Assembly (NCBI GenBank): GCA_031290325.1
Contig: JAITNU010000121.1
Coordinates: 1-5,214, forward strand
Source: Treponema sp.
GTDB taxonomy: Bacteria > Spirochaetota > Spirochaetia > Treponematales > Breznakiellaceae
DNA: 5,214 bases
Direction of reading: 5' to 3'
The notes below the pieces were generated by a model. The model was not told the DNA's origin. It made no database searches and saw only the letters and a list, made by a program, of their open reading frames with translations. Shown piece after piece: positions 1 to 4,990 of this stretch (within the stretch, counting starts at the first letter, position 1; each line of letters opens with the position of its first letter). Both the position numbers and the translations under genes were made by a program.

Positions 1-118
1 CCGGGTTCCCCGCGACGGTCCCCTGACTGCCAACGCCGGATGGCTGCCCCGCGCCGCTGGCGAATACCAGGGACGACAGGGTCAGTAATACGACCAAAAC
101 CGATATAAATCTTTTCAT
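1..118 (-). CDS. Exported protein, N-terminal fragment (possible ABC transporter solute-binding protein)
   Basis: Only the first 39 codons are in the window; the gene runs off the left edge. The start is the ATG at 116-118, preceded by AGAGG (130-134) with an 11-base gap. The protein opens with a classic Sec signal peptide: MKR, a hydrophobic core at residues 4-19, and a likely signal peptidase I site after VFA (residue 20). No lipobox cysteine is seen. The mature protein starts with a low-complexity Ser/Gly/Gln/Pro linker (SGAGQPSGVGSQG). In treponemes this pairing of VFA with a Gly/Ser/Gln-rich linker is typical of periplasmic substrate-binding proteins of ABC transporters, so that role is inferred from style only. 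The gene has its own predicted promoter and is probably not part of the murG-comM transcript. No catalytic or ligand-binding residues are visible, so another secreted protein is possible. Confidence 0.75.
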   Translation of the reverse strand, partial: MKRFISVLVVLLTLSSLVFASGAGQPSGVGSQGTVAGNP

Positions 119-147
119 ACTATATTAAACCTCTGTGTAATTTTTAA

Positions 148-167
148 TAGGGCTTTTAATAGCCCTA
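148..167 (-). repeat. Hairpin at the predicted 5' end of the exported-protein transcript
   Basis: A perfect inverted repeat has 7-bp arms TAGGGCT/AGCCCTA and a 6-base loop. On the minus strand it begins about where transcription from the promoter at 175-202 should start. No run of T follows it on either strand, so it does not look like an intrinsic terminator. A 5'-terminal hairpin of this kind often protects mRNA from decay; that role is inferred. Confidence 0.5.
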
Positions 168-174
168 AATTGTT

Positions 175-202
175 AGTATAAGGGAGCAGTGAAAAAAAAC
201 AA
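175..202 (-). promoter_or_regulatory. Predicted sigma-70-type promoter of the exported-protein gene
   Basis: On the minus strand a -35 box TTGTTT (197-202) is separated by 16 bases from a -10 box TATACT (175-180). The -10 matches the TATAAT consensus at five of six positions. The predicted start near 168 leaves a leader of about 50 bases that carries the hairpin at 148-167 and the AGAGG ribosome site. The -35 box lies partly in a T tract, so its match is less specific. Confidence 0.5.
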
Positions 203-217
203 GGGGGTATTTTTTTT
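192..217. repeat. Symmetric A8/T8 tract between comM and the exported-protein gene
   Basis: Eight A (192-199) and eight T (210-217) flank a 10-base G-rich centre, so each strand ends the unit with a T8 run. On the minus strand it begins 10 bases after the comM stop codon, where a terminator for the upstream operon is expected. There is no GC-rich stem, so a conventional intrinsic terminator is not seen and any termination here would be weak. The minus-strand T tract also overlaps the -35 region of the next gene. Confidence 0.3.
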
Positions 218-227
218 AACGTGACTA

Positions 228-1826
228 TTATCGTTCCTCATTGAAAACATCGTAAGGATCATCCCCCAGGCGGCGATGCTGGATAGCCTCCAAAATATGG
301 ACCGGTAGGATAGTGTTTTTTCCCTCAAGGTCGGCAATGGTCCGGGCCACCCGCAATACCCCGTGAAAGGCCCGGCCTGAAAGCCCCAGTTTTGCCGCAG
401 CCTGATGAAAGGCGCTTTCCGCTTCATTGGTCAAGACGCAGTACGCGTCGATCATGCCGGGGGACAGCCGGGCATTGCGGCGTATCCCGGTTCTTTTGAA
501 GCGCTCCCGTTGTATTTCCACTGCCTGGAGCACCCGTTCCGCTATCCGGGAACTTGGTTCTTCCTGGGGCTGTCTCATCTGCTCAATCTTAGGGGATGTT
601 ACCGGGACGCGAAGCTCCACCCGGTCCAGGAGGGCAGCGCCGAATTTCCGCCAGTACCGGTGCACCTCTTCAGGGGTACAGAAGCAGCTTAATCCCGCCG
701 CATCTTTGGACCGTATACCGAGCCGTCCGCAGGGGCAGGAATTGGCAGCCAGGAGCAGCTGAAAATCCGCGGGAAGCCGTACCGGGCCTTCGGCGCGGGC
801 AATGGTTATCACCTTGTCCTCCAGCGGTTCCCGGAGGGACTGCAGCACATTGATCCGGAACTCCGGCGCCTCATCCAGAAAAAGCACCCCGAAATGGGCC
901 AGGCTGATCTCTCCGGGCCGCAGGGCCTTACCACCTCCGAGGATACCCTCGGCACTGGCCGAATGGTGGGGGGAACGAAAGGGCGGCCTGGTGATGAGAC
1001 AGGTTTCACCGGTTTGGCGTTCAGCTTTTATCTGTCCCGCAAGACTATGCAGCCGGGTTACTTCCACCGCTTCCCAAGGGGCAAGAGGAGGCATGATCGA
1101 GGGCATACGCCGGGAGAGCATGGTTTTTCCCGCCCCTGGCGGACCAAAGACCAGCAGGTTATGACCCCCTGCGGCGGCGATTTCCAAGGCCCGTTTATAC
1201 CGCCCCTGCCCCCGGACTTCGGAAAAATCCCCGGTAAAAGCAGGGGTCGCCTCACCGGTTTTTACGGCCCCTTGTACTGGCCGGGATTCCACCGGAAGAG
1301 AACCGGTTTCCGCCCTGACCATAAGGGCATGGACCGCTTCACCCAGGGTAGCAGCAGCCATAAAATGTCCCTCTGCAAGGATAGCCGCTTCCAGGGCATT
1401 TTCCACAGGTACAATAAAGTCCCGGATTCCTGCCCGAAGTCCCGCGGCAGTGGCAGCCAGCACGCCCCGGACCGGCCGTAGGTGGCCTGAAAGCTCCAGT
1501 TCTCCCATCACCATGAGATTATCCAGGGAGGGGGCCAGTCCCGCTGCGGCCATTACTGATAACGCAATGGGGAGGTCCAGGGCGGCGCTCTCTTTTCTGA
1601 CCCCAGCAGGCGCCAGGTTAATCAGAATCCGGTCCGGCGGAAAGGTATACCCCGAATTACGGAAAGCCACCCGCACCCGTTCCTTCGCTTCCCGTACCGC
1701 CCCCTGTGCAAGCCCCGTAATATCGATCCCCGGTATACCCCGGCGTATATCCGCCTCAACCCTGATGATAATTCCATCAGCCCCATAGGGCACATAGCCC
1801 ATCACATACATATTTCTGCTCCCCAT
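228..1826 (-). CDS. comM: ComM/YifB-family Mg-chelatase-like AAA+ branch-migration helicase
   Basis: This 532-residue protein is a full-length member of the ComM (YifB) family, usually about 500-510 residues. ComM is a hexameric helicase that extends heteroduplex by branch migration during natural transformation; it also occurs in bacteria not known to be transformable. Residues 10-170 form the Lon-like/ChlI N-terminal fold (RGIPGIDITGLA, INLAPAGVRKE, GELELSGHLRPV). The AAA+ core has Walker A GPPGAGKT (228-235), the family signature RPPFRSPHHS (280-289) and Walker B VLFLDE (314-319). The sensor region is NSCPCG (372-377), followed by CFC (381-383): four cysteines arranged as in the family metal-binding motif, with Ser replacing the usual Pro. 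LLDRVEL (399-405) and the C-terminal GLSGRAFHGVLRVARTIADLEG block (481-502) complete it. It is the last gene of the cluster, 71 bases after the clamp-loader gene, with its own strong ribosome site. An alternative start is residue 6. Confidence 0.95.
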   Translation of the reverse strand: MGSRNMYVMGYVPYGADGIIIRVEADIRRGIPGIDITGLAQGAVREAKERVRVAFRNSGYTFPPDRILINLAPAGVRKESAALDLPIALSVMAAAGLAPSLDNLMVMGELELSGHLRPVRGVLAATAAGLRAGIRDFIVPVENALEAAILAEGHFMAAATLGEAVHALMVRAETGSLPVESRPVQGAVKTGEATPAFTGDFSEVRGQGRYKRALEIAAAGGHNLLVFGPPGAGKTMLSRRMPSIMPPLAPWEAVEVTRLHSLAGQIKAERQTGETCLITRPPFRSPHHSASAEGILGGGKALRPGEISLAHFGVLFLDEAPEFRINVLQSLREPLEDKVITIARAEGPVRLPADFQLLLAANSCPCGRLGIRSKDAAGLSCFCTPEEVHRYWRKFGAALLDRVELRVPVTSPKIEQMRQPQEEPSSRIAERVLQAVEIQRERFKRTGIRRNARLSPGMIDAYCVLTNEAESAFHQAAAKLGLSGRAFHGVLRVARTIADLEGKNTILPVHILEAIQHRRLGDDPYDVFNEER

Positions 1827-1839
1827 TGTATCACCCCCT
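1819..1839 (-). promoter_or_regulatory. Two ribosome binding sites that offer alternative comM starts
   Basis: On the minus strand AGGGGGTGA (1831-1839) lies just before the ATG at 1824-1826 and matches the anti-Shine-Dalgarno complement well. Five codons later a second ATG (1809-1811) is preceded at 7 bases by GGGGAG (1819-1824), inside the first codons of the longer form. I chose the upstream ATG for its better site. The shorter 527-residue form fits the usual N-terminus of the family about equally well. Confidence 0.55.
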
Positions 1840-1841
1840 AT

Positions 1842-1855
1842 ACCGTAAATACGGT
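1842..1855. repeat. 14-bp palindrome just upstream of the comM ribosome site
   Basis: ACCGTAAATACGGT has perfect 6-bp arms around AA. It sits in the 71-base gap between the clamp-loader stop codon and comM, two bases upstream of the comM ribosome site. It could be an operator or a small leader hairpin, but a palindrome this short can arise by chance and no convincing promoter was found beside it. Confidence 0.3.
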
Positions 1856-1897
1856 GTTGGTTCAGGGATTTGCATGGGGCTATAAAAGTTGGAGGGT

Positions 1898-3241
1898 CTA
1901 TCCCGCCAGAACACCCATGGCCTGTCTCAGTTCAGCATAAAGCCGGTCCAGGGCCAGGGCCGGGCTTTGGTTATAGGTGCTCACCGCAGTGAGGGCCTCC
2001 TTCACCTGGGCTGCCCATAGTTCAGCACAGCCGAGGCCCGATGGACCGGCGCTCCTCCGGCAGAGGCTTTCGGAGATCAGGGTGAGGACGCGGTTTAAAA
2101 ACTGGGAAAATAAGGAACGAACCTCGAAATTGGCAGCTCCCTCAAGTACCTTTGATACGGTGCCCTGGGCGGTTCGCAGGGGCCTCCCCAGGCCTTCCGC
2201 AATGGGGGCGGTATAGGCGCCCAGATCGACAAGCCATTCTGGTAAGGGGGAAATCCCCTGTCTCCGCAGATCAACCACGGCGGCAGAAGTAACAGAGGCA
2301 ATAAACAAAGCGGCCAGGGGCATGAGGGTTTCCCCGGAAACCGGCAGAAATGAATCAAGATAGGAGCGGAGCCACCCGTCAGAACCAAGCCCGGAGCTTT
2401 CTGCGTGCCCCCTGAACACCTGGCGTATCACCTGGGCTTCAAGGTCCCGGGGTCGCTGGGTAAACCGGTAGGGCCTAAGACGGGATAGAATAGTGGGGAG
2501 CAGGCTTTTCTCCCGGGAAACAGTCAACACAATGGTTACTGCTTCAGGAGGTTCTTCCAGAATTTTCAGCAGGGAATTCCGGGCCCCATCCTGCATGTGA
2601 TCGGCATGCTCAATGAGGAGGAGTTTTCCCCGGCCAGAGGGGGCCAGATGGCTCCAATAGGCGGCCCGCCGGATCAGGGCTATGGGGATAAGGTCCCCGA
2701 TCCCTTCGGATTCGAGCTTTAAGGCGTTTTTGATGATCCCGTCACAGCATTTTTTTAACTTTTCCGGAACAGCTCCGCCTGCTTCACCGGACCTGTCCCA
2801 GGCGCCGAGGGTATCAAGGTCTTCCTCCAGCGCTGCGGTATAGGTGCTGAGTTTTCCTATCTTAGGATCATCCTCCCAGAGGATCGGGGAAAAACGGGCC
2901 AGGAGTTTCCGCACTGAACGGATGAAGAGCAGTCTGGTGGAGGGTTCCGGTTCCCGTAAAAAGGTGGCAGCAGCAGCGGCGGTCTCTGCGGAAAAGCCCC
3001 GGGGACCCAGGAGCAGGAGGTCTGGGTGGGAAAGGAGCCGGTGCAGGGAACAGGCATGACAGGTACAGTCCAGAGGAGCGGCGGGGTTTTCACAGGAGCG
3101 AATCCGCCCCAGTTCCAGGGCAGTGGTCCCCTTGCCTGAAGCAGCCGGACCGGCAAAGAGCATGGAAGGCGCCACAATCCCCTCGTTTATATCATTGGCT
3201 AGTTGGCTTACGGCACTCTGGCCCAGAATATGTTCAAACAT
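1898..3241 (-). CDS. holB: DNA polymerase III delta-prime-like clamp-loader subunit, with a large insertion
   Basis: This 447-residue protein resembles the delta-prime (HolB)/DnaX family of clamp-loader AAA+ subunits, which load the sliding clamp at the replication fork. Seen: an N-terminal FEHILGQ motif, P-loop GPAASGKGT (31-39), four cysteines C50, C59, C61 and C64 as in the family zinc module, HPDLLLLGP (72-80), then LLLIEHADHM (207-216) and NSLLKILEEPPEA (222-234), which is diagnostic. The SRC arginine-finger motif appears as SRL (253-255), keeping the arginine. Residues from about 280 would be the C-terminal collar. HPD to the LLLIEHAD strand normally spans about 40 residues but here spans 135, so about 100 extra residues (roughly 82-184) are inserted. 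The start ATG has AGGAG nine bases upstream, inside the end of cvpA; the 6-base gap suggests coupled translation. A DnaX-type label is possible, but the absence of a DExx Walker B favours delta-prime. Confidence 0.82.
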   Translation of the reverse strand: MFEHILGQSAVSQLANDINEGIVAPSMLFAGPAASGKGTTALELGRIRSCENPAAPLDCTCHACSLHRLLSHPDLLLLGPRGFSAETAAAAATFLREPEPSTRLLFIRSVRKLLARFSPILWEDDPKIGKLSTYTAALEEDLDTLGAWDRSGEAGGAVPEKLKKCCDGIIKNALKLESEGIGDLIPIALIRRAAYWSHLAPSGRGKLLLIEHADHMQDGARNSLLKILEEPPEAVTIVLTVSREKSLLPTILSRLRPYRFTQRPRDLEAQVIRQVFRGHAESSGLGSDGWLRSYLDSFLPVSGETLMPLAALFIASVTSAAVVDLRRQGISPLPEWLVDLGAYTAPIAEGLGRPLRTAQGTVSKVLEGAANFEVRSLFSQFLNRVLTLISESLCRRSAGPSGLGCAELWAAQVKEALTAVSTYNQSPALALDRLYAELRQAMGVLAG

Positions 3242-3247
3242 GGCAGC

Positions 3248-3754
3248 CTACTCCTGTACTTCTTTTAATATAGGGGCAACCCCACTATGAATCACCGGCA
3301 GGAGCCGCTGGGCAAATATACTCCTATCAAAGAAGGGCTTGTTTTTAAAAAAGATGGGTTCGGCCAGACTCAGCACAAAAACCACCAGGCTTACCAGGAC
3401 GATTCCTTCAATCAATCCAAAGATGATCCCTAAAATCCGATCCACTGTGCCTAATTTAACCCGCTCAATGATGTCTTTTAAGATACGTCCCAGGAGCTTA
3501 ATCAGCATAAAGATGATCAAGAAGAGGATCATCACCGCCAGCAGTTCCGGGATGAATTGTACTGTAGCGAGGGAGGGAAATTGGGTCCGTATAAAAGCCG
3601 CGCCATCTTTATAGAACAGAAAGGCCCCCAGAGAACCGAATACCACCGCTGCCATGGACAGGACTTCCTCGATAAAGCCCCGGAGGGCACAGCGGATAAC
3701 AAAAATCACGATGAGCAGCATAAAAATCAGGTCAATAATAGCTATATTCTGCAT
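3248..3754 (-). CDS. cvpA: CvpA family inner-membrane protein
   Basis: This 168-residue membrane protein matches the CvpA (colicin V production) family in length and layout. Four hydrophobic segments are visible at about residues 3-21, 27-48, 66-87 and 103-131. The first carries an acidic residue (D8), and the last contains the family-typical VDRILGIIFGLIEG (104-117). The tail from 132 is polar and probably cytoplasmic or peripheral. In enterobacteria CvpA is linked to colicin V export and envelope stress resistance; its molecular activity is unknown. The frame is open further upstream to a TTG at 3775 that overlaps the murG stop, but I chose the ATG at 3752-3754. It has a good AGGAG (3762-3766) seven bases away, and the protein then begins MQNIAIIDLIF as the family usually does. 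It lies 17 bases after murG and 6 before the clamp-loader gene. Confidence 0.88.
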   Translation of the reverse strand: MQNIAIIDLIFMLLIVIFVIRCALRGFIEEVLSMAAVVFGSLGAFLFYKDGAAFIRTQFPSLATVQFIPELLAVMILFLIIFMLIKLLGRILKDIIERVKLGTVDRILGIIFGLIEGIVLVSLVVFVLSLAEPIFFKNKPFFDRSIFAQRLLPVIHSGVAPILKEVQE

Positions 3755-3761
3755 AGCTCTT

Positions 3762-3766
3762 CTCCT
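3762..3766 (-). promoter_or_regulatory. Ribosome binding site deciding the cvpA start
   Basis: AGGAG on the minus strand stands seven bases before the ATG at 3752-3754. It supports that ATG over the upstream TTG (3773-3775), which lies inside the CRISPR-like repeat and has no ribosome site at a suitable distance. The site begins two bases after the repeat ends, so structure or cleavage at the repeat could affect cvpA translation. Confidence 0.7.
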
Positions 3767-3768
3767 AT

Positions 3769-3800
3769 GTTTCAATCCACGCGCTCACATAGAGCGCGAC
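3769..3800 (-). CRISPR. Solitary type I-C-like CRISPR repeat overlapping the end of murG
   Basis: On the minus strand these 32 bases start with GTCGC, form a perfect 7-bp stem (CGCGCTC/GAGCGCG) around the loop TATGT, and end with the 11-base tail TGGATTGAAAC. Length, stem position, loop size and tail all match the known type I-C (Cas5d-processed) repeat family; only the stem and loop bases vary between members of that family. The repeat encodes the last nine residues of MurG (GRALCERVD) and its stop codon. No second copy lies one spacer away on either side, and no cas gene or array leader is in the window, so this is an orphan repeat and not a working array. Chance resemblance is unlikely given the number of fixed positions, but a genome-wide comparison has not been made. 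Confidence 0.72.
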
Positions 3801-4881
3801 CCAGTACCTTCATGTGGGGATTCTTTATTAAGGTATCGGCAATGGTTTTTGCCCCATCCACCGCGCCGATTCGCCAGGCAGCAGCGGCCATAGCAGCCCT
3901 CGTTTCCAGGTCGCCGGCTAGTGATGAAACCTGCTGTATCAGGGCCTCGGGGCCTATCCCCAGGAGCACCTTTGCGGCGCCGGCCTTTTCAAAGAACCGC
4001 GCATTTTCTACCTGGTCCCCCCGTGTCCCAGAACCGTGTAAGGGGATGAGCACCATAGGCCGCCCTACTGTGGCGCATTCCCACATCGTTCCAGCCCCGC
4101 TGCGTCCCAGGACCAGTTCGGCGGCAGCAATGACATGGGGCAGCTCCCCCCGTATATACGGGTAGGGCCGGTACCGCTCAGTGGGCTCCAGCGCCTGAGC
4201 CGGGCCGGTCTGATGCACTACCACATAGTGTTTGGTAAGCTCAGGAAGACCTTTCCAGACCAGTTCATTGATCTCCCGTGCACCCTGGCTTCCCCCCAGA
4301 ACCAGGAGGATCCGCTCATCAGCGCCAATCTTGAGGAAGGCCCGTCCCAGGGCAGGATCGGCAGCACGGAATTCGGAACGGACCGGGTTACCTGAGAGGA
4401 TGATGCGGGCTTGACAGGATGAGGGGAAAAAGGCTGCAGTATCTTGATAGGCGGTGAATATGGTTTGAGCGAAACGGCTATTCAGCTTTGTGGCCAGACC
4501 AGGACTGAAATCCGATTCATGGGTATAGACCGGGATGCCCAGAGATGCGGCGGCAGCGCAGGGCGGCACGCTCACGAAGCCCCCTTTGGAGAAAAGCAGG
4601 GCCGGTTTTTCCTGTTTCAGGATGTTCCTGGCGGCAAAGAACCCCGCTCCCACCTTAAAGACATCGGCCAGGTTCTGCAGTGACACATAACGCCGCAGCT
4701 TTCCCGAAGGGATCCCGAAAAACTCGAATCCCGCCTCAGAAACAATAGCCTTATCCATGCCGGTATGAGAACCTATCCAGAAGATACGGTAATCCCCCTG
4801 TTTTTGTAGATACGACGCCACTGCGAGGCCAGGGTAGATGTGTCCCCCGGTACCGCCACCGGCAAACGCGATATGGACCAT
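3772..4881 (-). CDS. murG: MurG, UDP-GlcNAc:lipid I N-acetylglucosaminyltransferase
   Basis: MurG transfers GlcNAc from UDP-GlcNAc to lipid I on the cytoplasmic face of the membrane, giving lipid II for peptidoglycan synthesis. The 369 residues show the two Rossmann-like domains of a GT-B (GT28) enzyme. The N-terminal half has glycine loop GGGTGGH (8-14), FSKGGFVSVP (97-106) and HESDFSPG (121-128), the HESD variant of the usual HEQN. The linker and C-terminal half have SGNPVR (163-168), second glycine loop GGSQGA (196-201) and the UDP-GlcNAc site RSGAGTMWECATVGRP (260-275) with E268. DQVENARFFEKAGAA (289-303) follows. The start is fixed by an in-frame TGA two codons upstream; no clear Shine-Dalgarno precedes it. 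The last nine residues and the stop come from the CRISPR-like repeat, so the tail after about residue 352 is probably not native. It is the first gene of the cluster. Confidence 0.96.
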   Translation of the reverse strand: MVHIAFAGGGTGGHIYPGLAVASYLQKQGDYRIFWIGSHTGMDKAIVSEAGFEFFGIPSGKLRRYVSLQNLADVFKVGAGFFAARNILKQEKPALLFSKGGFVSVPPCAAAASLGIPVYTHESDFSPGLATKLNSRFAQTIFTAYQDTAAFFPSSCQARIILSGNPVRSEFRAADPALGRAFLKIGADERILLVLGGSQGAREINELVWKGLPELTKHYVVVHQTGPAQALEPTERYRPYPYIRGELPHVIAAAELVLGRSGAGTMWECATVGRPMVLIPLHGSGTRGDQVENARFFEKAGAAKVLLGIGPEALIQQVSSLAGDLETRAAMAAAAWRIGAVDGAKTIADTLIKNPHMKVLGRALCERVD

Positions 4882-4990
4882 ACTTCAGGGTACTGTTTTT
4901 GAGGGTTTTCCGCAAGACACTCGCATCATTCTGCGCCTGTTTCCCCGTTCTCCATGCCAGAGGTCCTTGCTGTTCCCGTACAGGGTCGGT
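4882..4990. other. Leader region upstream of murG, no recognised gene
   Basis: These 109 bases are GC-richer than the sequence to their right and contain no recognised RNA motif. No convincing promoter or Shine-Dalgarno for murG was found. On the minus strand a 56-codon open frame (4885-5055, ATG start) crosses the region and ends with TGA only three bases before the murG ATG. It reads as a basic, low-hydrophobicity peptide with no ribosome site, so I do not call it a gene, although such an arrangement could couple translation to murG. Confidence 0.4.

Noticed and set aside
894..1481. 195-codon open frame on the plus strand inside comM
   Set aside because: It is antisense to a conserved ComM coding region, shows no recognisable domain, and is explained by the GC-rich codon bias of the gene on the other strand.
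3773..3775. TTG start for cvpA overlapping the murG stop
   Set aside because: No ribosome site precedes it at a suitable distance, and the ATG 21 bases downstream has AGGAG at good spacing and fits the family N-terminus.
3780..3798. Intrinsic terminator at the end of murG
   Set aside because: The GC-rich hairpin is not followed by a T tract on the minus strand, and the next gene starts within 30 bases; the hairpin is better explained as the stem of the CRISPR-like repeat.
3835..3875. Possible second degenerate CRISPR repeat one spacer length from the first
   Set aside because: ATCCACCGCGCC resembles part of the repeat, but the stem and the rest of the tail are absent and the bases encode the MurG segment RIGAVDGAKT, so this is coincidence.
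3557..4165. 202-codon open frame on the plus strand across cvpA and murG
   Set aside because: It lies antisense to two clearly conserved genes and its composition is that of a shadow frame.
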